Assembly: GCA_012931725.1 (NCBI GenBank)
Contig: CM022949.1
Span: 57,927,035-57,991,034 of the forward strand
Source of the DNA: Litsea cubeba
Lineage: Eukaryota > Streptophyta > Magnoliopsida > Laurales > Lauraceae
Direction of reading: 5' to 3'
DNA: 64,000 nt
In this document: positions 9,800-22,753 of the stretch, one piece after another
How positions within the stretch are numbered: position 1 is the first letter of the stretch
How the letters are laid out: each line of letters begins with the position of its first letter
Translations under genes and position numbers: made by a program
Notes under the pieces: model-generated
Told to the model about the DNA's origin: nothing
The model's database searches: none
Seen by the model: the letters and a program-made list of their open reading frames with translations, nothing else

Positions 9800-12318
9800 T
9801 GTAGGCTTTGTTTTCACGACCTCCCAATTTTCATCTTCCAGGAGATCGGGATGTACCCATATGGGTTATCCGTCTGGTGTCGGGTAAGGAACCAGTTCCT
9901 CAGACGCTTGGATTGAGTTTATCACCTTGAAGGAAGTAGTGATCTTCTTCTTCGGTAATTTTGATGTTTGTCCACATGTCACCATGTTGATGGAGGCAGA
10001 CCCATAGTTTTTGTCAAAGGTGATGACTCCATTTTTTCACATCTCGTTTATTTTCCCTCATAACGAAGCATGTGAGAGAGGATGCGAGATCATCTGGTGA
10101 TATGGACAGTACCGAGGATCGGTGGTTTTGCCAACATCACTCGATCTTTTTGGTTCAGGCAAGGTGAGCTTGCCGTTTGCCACAAGAGCCCCGAAGATTT
10201 CATCAAATCTTCATCAAACAGGTATTTCTTCTTTACTCGTTCTTTGAAGGCATCTGAGAGTTCAGGTCTCTTACCAGCAGCTTTGTTTTCAGCTTTCTTT
10301 GGTGGCTGAGGAGCTGACTTGGTCTGCACATTGAGGACCTCTTTTTCTTTGGTTTTGAGGTTGCAATGGCGGTTGGCTCTTTTATTGATGATTTCTGACT
10401 GTTGAGGTCTTTAATCACCGTTTCAGCTTCCATGGAAGCTTCCAGGAGTTCTCCCAAGTTTTTTTATTTGTTGCCGATGATCATGGAGCGGATTCTAGCT
10501 CTCATGTTGTTTCGGCAGATGTCGACTAGCGACGCTTGTAGCAATACATCAGAGCATTTGTATGCCATTGCTTTCCACTTATGAATGAAGTCATATGTTG
10601 ACTCATTCTCCCCCTGTTTTAGGCTGCACAACTGAGCCATAGTAGCGGGATGATCCTCACCTTTGAAGTGAGTCAGGAAGCGTGTCTGTAGCATGGCCTA
10701 GTTTTGGATGGAGTCCTCCAACAGAGTGGAGTACCAATCGAAGGCCGTACCTTTTAGGGTACTTGCAAAGAGGCGAATCTTGAGTGCATCTTGATCCGCG
10801 ATAGCTCCCGTCAGGATCTTGAAGTGGATGATGTGCTGTCTGGCTGATCCTTTCCCCATATATGTTTGGAGAGTAGGATGCTTGAGTTTTGTAGGGAACG
10901 GGACCGAGTCCATCCATAAGGGATATGGTGGCTTGATTCCATGCTCCTTGAGTATATCCTCTTCTTTTGCTTTGGCGAGGATACTGTCTACGTCCTTTTT
11001 GGTAAGGGCGCGCGACTCATTTTCTTCTCCATTTACCTCATCGTCTTGATGATTCGAAGGAGGTTCATTGTTCGCCTAATTTTGGAAGGCGAGGAGAAGG
11101 TTTTCCATCATAGTTTCAATCCTCTGCTGGTCTTGTTCCAACTGCTGGATACGGGTGGTCACATCATCTTGAGGTGGATTGTGGGGTGGTGGCTCAGAAT
11201 TTGTAGACAAGACGTTCATCCTTCGTGATTCGAATGAGAAAACTGTCTTGGTGACTGAGTTGGGGCTCATTCTTTTTGAAGAAGAGCTTGAGGAAAGATC
11301 ACTCTGCCGTCCTTTGCTTGAAGGAGTAGGGGTGTCTTCTTGTCCTGGAGACACTGCGGGTCATTGGACGTCGGACATGGATTTTGGATGCTGACTTTTG
11401 GCGTCTTCTGGTTTTTCCAACCATATGGACAGTAGCAACTTGGTCGGGTCTATCTTTTTCGACCCATTTGGGAGAGACTTGAAGTGTAGGAGGCTGGGTC
11501 CTTTGCTTCTCTAGTCTCTTTTGCCTATACGACGCGCGGCGGCGTATACGACGAGCAATTTGAGCTCCGATCAGCTCTGGCCAGGCTTTGACAACGAAGG
11601 ATGTGCTCCCCCGGGCGCAGTCACCGAGCTTGTTTTCTTTGTAGCTGGGCAAGGACAAGATGCGAACCCTGTCCTTCGCCTGTTGCAGCGAAGTTTTGAA
11701 TTTTTGGAGTTCGGCCCCTGTAGAGATGAAAGGTCGAACTGCAGGTTTATAGGCCTTAGCAGGTGCTTGCAGAGGCCTTGTGATGCATGACTTGATTTTG
11801 GGCTTGTAGGAACAAGCCGGCTCATGCTGGGTTGACTTGAGAGTCAGATTGGAGATGGGTCTGTCCTATTTCATGTAGGCAAGAGGGTAGAACTGGTTCT
11901 CCTTGAGTGGGGCCAGGAATGCTGGCTTGATAGATGTTTGGGACCTTCTCTGTTTTGGTGAAGGTCTTAGGGACCAAGTCTTGGGATAGACCTGGTCATT
12001 TGAGGGTTGAGTCTTCGTGGGGCTGCCACGGGCTTCGGGCCTTCTGGTGCTCGCCTTTGGTGTCATGGTAGTGACACGTTGAGAGGCGAGTTTCTGTTTC
12101 TTGGAAGGAGCAGTTTGTTCCTCAGGAAGTGGGAATGGTCCCAGCGTCCCAAAGACAATAGTCCGGGGAGTCGAGGTCGACCCGGAGCTTAGAGAGTTAC
12201 CGAGGGAGTTGACGCTTCAGCAGCTGATGGGGCGCTTGTAGGTGCGCGTAGTTTGCTTCTGTTGAAGCATGAGTTGGTGCTTGCTTTCATCGAAAGTAAT
12301 GGTAAGCGATGCTGCCAT
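9800..12318 (-). pseudogene. Gag of gypsy element D, decayed
   Basis: The reading starts at an ATG at 12318 (MAASLTITFDESKHQL) and runs leftward through several frames with stops. A basic, Pro/Ser-rich N-terminal part is followed by the Retrotrans_gag core at about 10900-10480, with recognisable pieces DALKIRLFASTLKGTAFDWY, LQTRFLTHF and NESTYDFIHKWKAMAY. Near 10050-10095 a frame contains a YHQMISHPL-like segment, resembling the variant zinc-binding end of plant gypsy Gag. A Trp codon of the core (SIQN-W-AML) is now TAG. Protease, RT and integrase are absent from the window. It is not functional. It could belong to a related gypsy clade; the family call is safe, the clade is not. Confidence 0.7.
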
Positions 12319-12481
12319 TGTTAGTTTTTTTTCGAAAATTTCTGAAACAAGACCACATCCAGTAGTAATCACAAGAATATAATGATCATAAATGGGAAGT
12401 TCTATGGTTTTGTCTTTTCAAATCGTTCGAGGGAGATGACCCAAGAATATGAAGAAGGCAAAACGCCATAGAGGGTACAAT
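12319..12481 (-). other. Leader between D LTR and gag
   Basis: This 163-bp non-coding stretch lies between the gag ATG and the LTR edge. In minus orientation the LTR would end ...AAGAACA, followed by ATTGTACCCTCTATGGCG. I cannot match that to a standard plant tRNA primer site, so the PBS is unassigned. Confidence 0.4.
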
Positions 12482-13376
12482 TGTTCTTATCGCAGGTATG
12501 GTAAGCCCAGAATGAGCGTTCCAGTGACTGCTAAAAGCAATTGTGAACTTAAATTCGACTTATTGAGAAGCAGAGCTTGCTCGAGGTAAGAAGAATATAA
12601 AGTTGGAGTTACAAATGTGCCGGTCGCAACACAGTAGACCCTGAAAGGGTGTACTAGTACCGCTAGACACAAATGTTTTGAGACCGCATCCATGAGATGA
12701 GATTCTCTGTTTTGAAAGGTCAAGATTGGATTCATCAAAGAGAGCAGATGGTATTCCGATCTGAATATGGGCTCAGCGATTTCCGCAAGCGCTAGTGCTC
12801 AGAAAGAAATGGACCATAATTTCTCGGATCTGAATAAAAAATGACGAGTTTTTTTTTTTGAAATGCCAATATCGGGTTCATCAAAGAGAGCAAAAGGCAC
12901 TCCAATCTAAACACGGGCTCAGCGATTTCCGCGAGCGCCGGTGCTCAGAAAGGAGAAGACCAAGATTTCTCCAATCTAAATCCAAAATGACGGAAGTTTT
13001 TTTTTTTTAAGATTTTTTTTAAAAAAATCTTTTTTATTATTTTTTTAAGATTTTTTTTTGAATTTTTTTATTTTTTATTTTAAAATTTTATTTTAAAAAT
13101 TTTATTTTTGAAAAAAAAATTTTATTTAAAAGACAAGAGAGTATACATAGGCCTCCTAACCCGGTCTTATGAAATCTCGATTGATAGAATTGCCCCCAGG
13201 TAAGGGTAGGATTACTTAATGAACCCGTTTGAAGGACCTTTGCCTAGAACAGTCAAGCTGTCTCCACACTCTGGACAAGGCTTTTCTTGAATCAACCATG
13301 ATCAAAGAACGCAGTTGGTTTAACATTAGTGGTCTATGTCTTTTATATATATATATAATTTTTTTAGATCTTTAAT

Positions 13377-14430
13377 TAACTCATCGAAGAGAAACGATGG
13401 CCCAAAACCTTAGTCGAATAGGCTCAACATTTCCGCAAGCACGATGAACGATAGGAAAGGATCAAGGTTTCTCAATTTTGAATCCAAACTGAGAAATCTA
13501 ATTTTTTTTCTAGATCTTTAATGAACTCATCGAAGAGAAACGATGGTCCAAAACCTTAGTCGAACAGGCTCAACATTTCTGCAAGCACGATGAGCGATAG
13601 GAAAGGATCAAGGTTTCTCAATTTTGAATCCAAATTGAGAAATTTTTTTTTTTTTTTTTTTTATTTTTTTTTTTATTTTTAGATCTTTAATGAACTCATC
13701 GAAGAGAAACGATGGCCCAAAACCTTAGTCGAACAGGCTCAACATTTCTGCAAGCACGATGAATGATAGGAAAGGATCAAGGTTTCTCAATTTTGAATTC
13801 ACACTGAGAAATCTAATTTTTTTGTTTTTTATTTTTATTTTTTTCTAGATCTTTAATGAACTCATCGAAGAGAAACGATGGCCCAAAACCTTAGTCGAAC
13901 AGGCTCAACATTTTTGCAAGCACGATGAACGATAGGAAATGATCAAGGTTTCTCAATTTTGAATCCAAACAGAAAAATCTGATTTTTTTTTTAGATCTTT
14001 AATTAACTTATCGAAGAGAAACGATGGCCCAAACCTTAGTCGAACAGGCTCAACATTTCTGCAAGCACGATGAATGATAGGAAAGGATCAAGGTTTCTCA
14101 ATTTTGAATCCAAAATGAAAAATCTGATTTTTATTTTATTTTTTTTTTCTACATCTTTAATGAACTCATCGAAGAGAAACGATGGCCCAAAACCTTAGTC
14201 GAACAGGCTCAACATTTCTGCAAGCACGATGAACGATAGGAAAGGATCAAGGTTTCTCAATTTTGAATCCAAAATGAAAAATCTGATTTTTTTTAGATCT
14301 TTAATGAACTCATCGAAGAGAAACGATGACCCAAAACCTTAGTCGAACAGGCTCAACATTTCTGCAAGCACGATGAACGATAAGAAAGGATCAAGGTTTC
14401 TCAATTTTGAATCCAAAATGAAAATTCTGA
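13377..14430. repeat. Seven ~155-bp modules in the right D LTR
   Basis: Copies of the same block as at 893-1370 begin near 13381, 13530, 13698, 13861, 14008, 14168 and 14310. Each is separated from the next by a T-rich spacer of variable length. The copies differ by scattered single bases. Confidence 0.85.
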
Positions 14431-15487
14431 TTTTTTATTTTTTTTTTTTGAAAAGAGAAAGAGTGGAAATAAATTCAAAGAATTAGAAATTTTCAAAAAA
14501 TCTCATCTCATTTTTTTAGATGCGGAATCCAACATAGGCCACAAATTAGAAGGTAGCCAAGGAATCAAGAAAAGAAGTATAGCATAGAGCAATAGATATG
14601 ATATGCAAATATTTCATTTCTAGCATCGTGTTCTCAAATGAACGGGTCCCACCGGGTGGAGCCAGCTTGATGGAACGGCGCTTCCGCCCGGTTCTGCCGG
14701 GGTCGGCGGACGTGGGAGTCCGTTTGGGTCCGACCCTTTCATAACCGGAAGGGGGCAGAGGCGTGCATCAACATTTCTTTTGTGTGGGTGTGCCAGATTT
14801 TCTATTTTACTTAGAATTGCAAGTGGTGATCCGGAGATCAACCTTCGCAAGTAAAAAGGAAATCAACTTCTTTCAAGTTTTTCATTGCACATATATTTAA
14901 GAAAAGAGACATTTTCTTGATTTGCCGTGAAAGGCGATTTTTTGGCATTTATAGCCGATTTTGGCGTTTATAGCCGATTTACAATCCTTATAATAATGAA
15001 AGACAAGAGTTGTGATTTTTTTTGTCTCTTTGAAAAAATACAAACTACAATGAAAAGTAAGAAAATGAGGATCTAACTTCTCAGGAGATTGTGGGGGACC
15101 TGTTCAGATTGACGGTCCCAAGCCATATGTGGACTTTGCCATCATCCATGCAGATGAGAACAGAGGATGCTATTGATTCGCTCGGTTTGGCTATAACCTC
15201 AGGTTTTTAGAGGACAAAGACCAAGAGGAGGTCCTATGTCCAATAAAAAACTAAGTAGACGGGCTGAAAAGCCACGTCTAAGCCATTAGAGGCAGAAAGA
15301 GAAGGCAAGGACCTTTAGGGGGGGAACCCCCCAAGGGACTTTTGTCACCTTGTAGCGGTGGTCGGTGTAGGATTTCCGCAGAGTTTTCTCTTCTTTGATG
15401 CCTTTTTCTGTCTGAGTTTCCGGATTTTCTGCAGTCTGTTTGTTTTCTCTGCTGTTTGTTTGTTTTTTTTTCTTCTTGGAAAGCTCT

Positions 15488-15500
15488 CCTATTTATAGGC
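15488..15500 (-). promoter_or_regulatory. TATA box of the D LTR (right copy)
   Basis: The minus strand reads GCCTATAAATAGG, identical to the left copy. It is the likely core promoter for the minus-strand gag transcript. Confidence 0.6.
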
Positions 15501-16419
15501 TTTTAGGTAGCCATTTAGGAGGGTTTATGAGCCTTAATTGTCATAAAGCTACATAAAAGGGAGGAGTTACAAGATTGAATCTTTATTTTGTAACTCCTTT
15601 TTCTTGGCTTCTGATGGCCAGAGGAGATTAAGGGCATTTAATCGCCTTTAATCGCCATGATGGGAGAGTTTCATGAGTTAAATGCCATGAATCTCTTGAC
15701 TTGTAACTCCCGGAATGCTTGCTTCTGATGGGCCGTCCAAAGAAAATGGATTAATTGACTGTAATAAAGTAGTCAATTAATCGCATAAGTGGTTGCCGAA
15801 ACAGTTAAGAGTCGCGGGCCGTATGCCGCGTCTTTTGGATTCTTCTGGCGATGATCATCGATGGATCTTCATGTAGATCGACATTGGATGACCATGTAAC
15901 TTCAGGTCTTGGTTTGACTAACAGCGGGTCGGTGCCATATGTCATGTCGATTTCTCGATCGGCGGGTAGAAAGCACACTTTTTTTGGTTGACCAGTTGGC
16001 GACAATGTGATTTTGATACTCTGATGCTTAACCCGTATTTTTGATGGATGTCAGAGGATTCGGTATCTAAAAAATATGAATTTTGGAAAATACCAGAGGC
16101 CAGACGCTTCGAATCGCGAAAAAAAAAACGGGTTTCCGGGCCCTCCCGGCGATCCCGGGCCCCAGGGTCGCAGGGGTTTGTGACCCTGGGGGGTTTTCCC
16201 CCTTTGTCCCGTTTTGTGTCCGTTTTGCTGTTTTTCGATTCTTTTTTCTTCTGTATTTCTCCTTGACATTTTTGATCATTTATTGGCCTGATTCCTGTTA
16301 GAAAACTTGATGAGATCCTTGCATTTTATTTTACAACGTTTTCCAATTTTCTGAAAACGCCGAAGACTTTGTTGCGCCAGAGCTGCCGATTTTTCGTCAA
16401 AAGCTGAAACTGGGAGCCA

Positions 16420-17060
16420 ACGATGTCGGAATGACCTGAAATTTGGGGTGAAGCCTGCCTGAGCAATAAATAAGACTAAACATAGGCTTTTGTTTGAGTT
16501 TTGAAGCCGTTTGGGGCCCTATCACCAGTAGACTTGCTTTTGTCGCGATGAAGATGTCGCGGTTTGATGTACGGTCAACCGATGTCCGATTGACTTAAAA
16601 TTGACAGGGAACCTATTGGAGTCATTTTAAGATGATATATAGGCTCTATCTTGGAAAACCATGGTCCCGGGGAACTTCGCCCCCGAGAGGCCTGATTTGG
16701 CTTCCGAGCGTGAAAGTATGGTCAAATGTTGTCGAAATGACCTCAAATTTGACGTGTAGCCCTTTGTAAGCATTTTGAAGCCGTCCATGTGCTCTATTTG
16801 ATGAGCGATGGTCTCGGTGGTTCTCGCCGCCGAGAGGCTTGATTTAGCTGTTCGAGGGTTGATGTAGGGTCAAACATTGTCGGTTTGACTCGGAACTTGA
16901 CGTGGAGCCTTTTGGATGTATTTTGAGACCATCCATCGGCTCTGATCGAAGATTTGGTGTCTCCGATGCTTTCACCGCCGGGAGCTCCTTTTCAGCTGCC
17001 GGAGAAGCGAAGTTAGGCCCAAATGATTTTGAAATGGCCTGAAACTTCTTGTGTACTCCT
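16420..17060. repeat. Five diverged ~150-bp repeats in D LTR U3
   Basis: An anchor like GTCGGAATGACCTGAAATTT recurs in degenerate form near 16425, 16584, 16730, 16877 and 17017. Each is followed by a similar tail mentioning TTTTGAAGCC and a GGCTCTAT-like segment. Spacing is about 140-160 bp. Frames crossing it are short and unconvincing. Confidence 0.55.
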
Positions 17061-17493
17061 CTTTTGGCTGTCTTGAAGGATCTTGCAGTTTTTGTTTGAT
17101 TCTGATAAGATTTGATTTTTTGGAAGTAGTATTGCCTATTTATGGCAGATTGCGACTTCATGTAGCTCTTTGGATCTTAAAGAGGCAAAGTGACATTTTT
17201 GGTGTCAACAAGAACTATGGGTGGGGCCCACCTATCACCCAATCCAAACATTGCAATGGGCAATGACCCCCTTGTCAGTCACATGCCCCGGGTTTGGCAC
17301 CAATGCAAATGAATTAGACCGTTGGATCGACTATATACTCATACAAATGAACTAGGCTTGTCGGCCATGGATGAAGGGGTTAGGAGCATGGGATTGGGGC
17401 CAACCTTGATATTCAGGGTGGTCCCACATAGATCATTCAATCCCCACTAGGTTCCATCCGAAAATGGGACCCCTAGTGGGCCGGTAAAGAAAA

Positions 17494-17516
17494 TTCTCAC
17501 GGAGTTTCCGTGAGAA
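17494..17516. other. Perfect 10-bp hairpin
   Basis: TTCTCACGGA at 17494-17503 and TCCGTGAGAA at 17507-17516 are exact inverted repeats around a 3-base loop. A partial third copy (TTCTCACCGA) follows at 17520. It lies just before the MITE at 17549. It is not followed by a T run. Confidence 0.6.
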
Positions 17517-17548
17517 CAGTTCTCACCGAATCAAATCCCGTATATATA

Positions 17549-17784
17549 GGGGCCAGCTTTCCTAAGCTGAAGCTTATCTTTTCCTAAGCTGAACAGTGCT
17601 GTTCCCACAAATCAAGTCGATTATCGTTATTTTTTGCATGATGATTGTCTCCAAAATCAAGATAAATCCAATCTGGATTTTCCAGTTTCATAATGCAAAA
17701 AACAGATAAAATCACTTTGATTTGTGGGACCAGCACTATTCCAGCTTAGAATAATGTAAGCTTCAGTTTAGGAGAGCCCTGCTC
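17549..17784. mobile_element. MITE-like foldback element (~236 bp)
   Basis: The left end GGGGCCAGCTTTCCTAAGCT continues to GAAGCTTA. The right end, read on the minus strand, is GAGCAGGGCTCTCCTAAACT continuing to GAAGCTTA. The inverted repeat continues inward with a shared CCCACAAATCAA. TA-rich sequence flanks both sides, so the element probably inserted in a TATATA tract. No coding capacity. Superfamily not assigned. Confidence 0.6.
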
Positions 17785-20700
17785 ATATATATATATAGTA
17801 TCTGATCCAATGCGCGACTCGCGTACTAGATCAGTGTACGCGCATCAATGTGAGGCCCACATGGAGCACCACCTAGGACCGCGACCTTGGGGGATCAAAC
17901 GATCTCCCCTAGCCCTTCATCTCTATAGAAAAAAAAATAAAAAAAAATCAGGGATCAAAAGATCTCCCCTGCCCTTCATCTCTACAAAAAAAAAGAAAAA
18001 AAAATCGGCCCACCCCTTTACCCTATCATCTCCATTCGGGACTCACAAGTTTCAAAGTCTATAGTCCATTCGGATGGGTGTGCAGTTGATCCAACGATCT
18101 TGTACATTTAGATTAGGTGCAAAACTTGGGATCCATGTGAAATTATGGGTGTGCTTGGTCCATTCGGATGGACCATTAGGTGGGTCCCACCCCCGGTGCG
18201 CATTGCACAATTGAAGTTTGTTGATATTAGAGCATTACAAATCAGGCTGAACACCCAAACCCTACCAGAAAAACACAGAGTCTCTCATATGAATGGCAAT
18301 ATGCGTGCACCTTTTGTTTTTTCATGATGTGGGTATCCTTAAGGTTTTAGACGCGACTATTGTTGGAATTGTTGGACGTGGATGTGGAGACTCCAACACT
18401 TGGCCGGAGATCTATATGCATTCCAGTGTGAGATAGATCCTGCGAACTCACTGCGAATGGTATTAGATATTTTGAATGATTAGCCAAGTGTTTCCATCTC
18501 CCTTATATAGAGTAATTCTAAGGAGTCACGACCATCGTGGATTCTACCCTCTTGGAATCCCATATTTCTTCACCGACAGGAATATAAGTCACATCCAAAT
18601 AGATGACGATACAAGACTCTTCAGTAGAGTCTAATCCCAATCTAAACTTTTCTAGGATCGCAAATTAAGACTTAATCGAGAGATTTATATGTAGTCTTAG
18701 CCACATGCGTAATTCAATGTGAGTCTCATAATAGACAAGCCATAAGATTTCATCAACTATTATCCCGGCCACGCAAACTCCCAGAGATAAATTAAAGACG
18801 GATTTCGAACAAAAGGCATGGGAGCAAACCCTCCACTTACACCTCTCCATGAACTTGTAGGTGGATAGTACTTTATGAGTATCCATGCACATTTACATTT
18901 TTGCCTCTCTTTTTCTGAGTGTCTGGATGATTTCCCATGTGCTATGCAACGCGCGTATTATTGTAAGTTTTCAAAATATGTACATGTTGATGGGACATAC
19001 CATTCAATCATTTACATGATGACCGAATTAGACCATGCAAAACAATCAGTAGGGGAAGACGAGCAAGACCACACAGTACTACGCAATTCTGGTCTAGCTC
19101 GTGGCCCCACTTCGATGCATTTCTCTCACCCGTGGTAGGATCGATAAAGCTGATGCAAAAACCAGTCTTATCACAGATTGTCCCCGCGCTTGATTTAACA
19201 CTCACTTTTTTTTACCAGATCTATTAAAGCATGAAAAGGAAAGTTTAGGGCCTATCAGCCTCAGCTCTCAGGCCTAACTGACATAATACAAAATAGAGTA
19301 CTTTTAGAGGGGATTAGCCCTCCTTAAAATCGAAACGATAACAAATTCAAATAGTGATCAAACGAAACCAAATGAAATTTAAGGGATTAGCGCCCTTGAA
19401 TTTTAATGCTATTTTAACCATAATTTTTTTTTTAGATTCAAATCGATGGTTAGAAAAGTTTGACGAGAATAAATTGGATATGGTGTCAAATAATGGGAGA
19501 ATATGAGTATGAGTATGAAAGGAGATGCACTAATCAAATATGGGCTCAAGTGGGTCCCATACCAGACAAGATTCTCCATTACCAGAAAGGACAAAAATGC
19601 ACTATGGTTGAGTCCCAAGGGCCTTTTTTTTTTAAATGCCCCTCCATTAGGCTCACTTTGGTGCATGGGAATCACGGAGTGGAGATATGGCTGGAGGTAA
19701 ATCAAGGTGGGCCTTATAAGACATATCATTCAGGTCTAAGGAGGCGGTCTTATACGACGGCTATGATGGGGCCCACATGGTTCCCAACAATCATATGCTT
19801 TGTCTTAGATTTCTAAAGAAAGCTCTTAATTTGACATTTCTTGATTGATGTTAAACTCGAGCATCTAATTAGGAAATTATATGCAAAAACTTAATAAGAA
19901 TGGTTGGCCATCATCAGCTTAATTTGCTGAAGGGAGAGGTGGATGAAAGAAGATCAGGTCATCGTCTTAAAGTTCTGAGTCATTTAAGTTCCATCATGGT
20001 TTAAATTTTCAGATGATACTGACTTGTATCGGCCGCTATGAACTGGTTTCGGTCTGCACCAATACAATAAATTATTGTAACTTTATCTTAGTATTGGGTC
20101 CTTAAATTATCCTCAATTTCTCTGACAATATTGGGAAATTCTTCAAAATATTAGTAGCAGGCCCGTCAGGCTGGGATTTTGAATTTCTCAGTCGAGTGTA
20201 CAAAACCCACATTTCCCCCTCTTTTCTCCTATTCTACTCATTCCAAACATAGTTTTAGTTGCTCTTCTTATATTCCACTTCCAATAACTTCCAAGCCATT
20301 AGAGATACCTATATTTTGAGTTTTCTACGGAAAAATCACATACAACACTATCAAGTTTAGTATTTTGTATTTTTTTTTAAAATTTTTTAAAGATTTATTT
20401 ATATATATAGTTTAGAAATGATGACTGCATGCTTTTTTTTTTTTTTGTTGTGGATACCTTTTATTTTCTTTAGATCTACACATTTAAGGCTACATCTACC
20501 CATTGTGGAGTTTTAAAAATTGGGATTTTCTATTGAGAACTTGGAAGTCTTTGCAAAATAATTACTCAAATTTATTTGTAGTGTGTTTAATTAAATTGCT
20601 TGTGGCCTCTTAGCAAATTTGACACAGATCTATTTTACTAGTGTCTAGATCGAAGAATTTCCACTTTGAAATTTGGAGATTTTTGAGATGTTAAAAGTTT

Positions 20701-21519
20701 TTTTTCTAATTAGTATGTAAATTCTTAAGTAGTATGAAAATACCTAATTTCTCACTAATAGATAGCTCATAAGTCATAATCATGGCTTTATTTTATGAAA
20801 TATGTGACATTCCAACTTGTTTTGGTACATACATGTAATAAAGTTTATACAGTTTTAGTCTAGCGATACAAGATGCCATGACTTAAGGAAACCGATAATT
20901 TCATTTCTAGTTGTTAGTTATGGAAAAAAAATATTATTTTGCAGCATTTCATAATATTTTTAGTTTATTTGAAAAAAATTCAGTTTTTGGAATAAAAAGG
21001 ATTTCATGGTGTGACAAATGCGATGGACAGTGAACTGCAATAGATACAAATACCGAACTGATTTTTGAGATATATTACGATCGATATTGCAATTTTAAAC
21101 CATGAGTTCGACTGTTTGAGCAAAACGATAGGAATGCGTAAACACTCATCTAGTTTTGGTTAAGTATCATTCTCTAAGAATTAGCCATGAACACAAAATT
21201 GAAGGTAGGTATAATTAATGTCCACCTACACGCCAAACAATTCTCTTTGGCTCTCACATCAATTGTCACTCCACAAGATTAGACTTTGGCTCTCACATCA
21301 ATTGTCAATCCACAAGATTAGACAACTTCTCCTACAGAGGAAGTACAAGAAAGATTTAAAAAGAATTTATAAGAGGAAGATCTATAAGCATTTTTTTTTT
21401 AGTAGAAAGGGAGATCTATAAGCATGTGAATTCAAAAATATTGAAATCTAAACCATAAATTACATATACCATTCATCATTGATATGATGACGCCTTAGGT
21501 AGCTGCTATCTATCTGATC
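17785..21519. other. Gene-free intergenic stretch
   Basis: About 3.7 kb with only short frames and no domain I recognise. A near-duplicate pair of ~60-bp units lies at 17889-18005, each with a GATCTCCCCT core and a long A-rich tail. The stretch probably contains old transposon debris. I see no convincing exon, promoter or RNA gene. Confidence 0.5.
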
Positions 21520-21714
21520 CACTAAAAAAATTGAATTTTATTGGTGGAGAAATTTGGTTTTTTTTTGCAGCCATTAAAAGTCATTTTTTGCGGAAAAAAG
21601 AATTTGCCCGCCAATAGAAGTGCCACAATAGCCTCATTAGGCACCATCTAAGCTATTGTGGCACTTTAGTGGAAGAAAACTGCCACTAACAACGGAGTTA
21701 CATTTTTTGTAGTG
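21520..21714. mobile_element. Foldback element with CACTA-like ends (195 bp)
   Basis: It begins CACTAAAAAAATTG and ends ACATTTTTTGTAGTG, whose complement is CACTACAAAAAATGT. This is the end type of CACTA (En/Spm) transposons. Inside, AAGTGCCACAATAGC (21618-21632) and its perfect inverse (21652-21666) form a 15-bp stem with a 19-base loop. No matching 3-bp target duplication is seen (ATC versus GGA), so the superfamily call is tentative. Confidence 0.5.
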
Positions 21715-22748
21715 GGATTTTTTTCTAAGAGGTCAGCCGGTGCATCCTTAATTTTCAACTCATTTTCGCAAAATCACATGTTATTTATTGGTCATGAGGA
21801 TTGAGGCGGTGAAAGTGCTACGAAGGAGTGTAAACAACGGAAGAGATTTTACATCAAATGTCTTCAAATCTCTTATTGATAATCAACCTCACTTAAGCCT
21901 TGTTTGTTTGCTTAAAATACATAAAAAATTCATGGTCAAGTGATCTCCCACCAAAAGATTATTAAAGAGTGAAAAACTGGAGGTGAGAGGTGAATGAAAT
22001 AAGATTGCAATGTAAATGAGATCTTTTTAACATTCTATAATTTGAATCACATGGCTAATGGCGGGATCCTCATTTTCCGTCTTCATTTATTTAATTTATA
22101 TATATATATATGAAAGAGACTGATTTCAATTGAAGATTCAGCCTCAATTTATTCAATTGATTTTGACTATCTTGAGTTTGACCCATCTTAAATCCTCCTT
22201 TAAAGCTCAATCGATTTCCAATTTAATTCTAAACCCCTTTAAACAACCGTAACTCCTCAATCTTCCAAACCAACTCTAATGCATCTAAAACATAGTCGCA
22301 GCATTTGACTCTTCTTTAGAAACTGATTCCAAATCTTAAGTTTGCATTTTGTCTCTATGTTTCTTTTGAAACTATTCAAGTAAATATTCTGCTACGGATA
22401 AAATTCATTTTATATATTGGTGCTCTGGTTCCAAGATTTTCTTTCAGAGAGCGGAAAGAGAAAAAGAATATGGTGATTTTCAATAGATTTTTCAGGTATC
22501 ACTGGAAGTTTCTGATCTATCCCTTTCTTTTCTCCAATCTATTAGTGCCCTACTATTTCCTTTCTTGATAACTACGTTTTTCGATTTGATGATTTTTGGG
22601 GACCTGTTTGCAGCCCCATACCCATACACGATTGTGATTGTTTCATTCATCATCATCGTTAGACTATTCCCCTCATCATCTTTGTCTTTCAACAGAAGTC
22701 ATGGCCTTGATATAAATAAGTCTCTCTCTCTCTCTCTCTCATTTATCA
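21715..22748. other. Gene-free stretch before element A
   Basis: No recognisable coding region. A minus-strand frame at 22492-22692 (66 codons) has no known domain and low-complexity content. A (TC)n run at 22722-22741 lies next to the insertion site of element A. Confidence 0.5.
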
Positions 22749-22753
22749 TTTAC

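Larger units (their letters stand above)
12482..17210 (-). mobile_element. LTR of gypsy element D, right side (~4.7 kb)
   Basis: The left edge is TG at 12482, just outside the gag leader. Sequence 12496-15534 matches 1-2497. The right edge is inferred: on the minus strand 17210 starts TGTTGACACCAAAAATGTCA, a typical opening of long plant gypsy LTRs, and ordinary unique sequence follows. AGAAC at 17211-17215 would be the target duplication, but its partner is off the window. The LTR is unusually long and is filled with repeat modules. The minus-strand TATA box at 15488-15500 splits it into U3 (right) and R-U5 (left). No gene is seen. Confidence 0.6.

Noticed and set aside
17494..17516. Bacterial-type terminator or Helitron 3' end
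   Set aside because: No T run follows, and there is no CTRR motif at the right distance.
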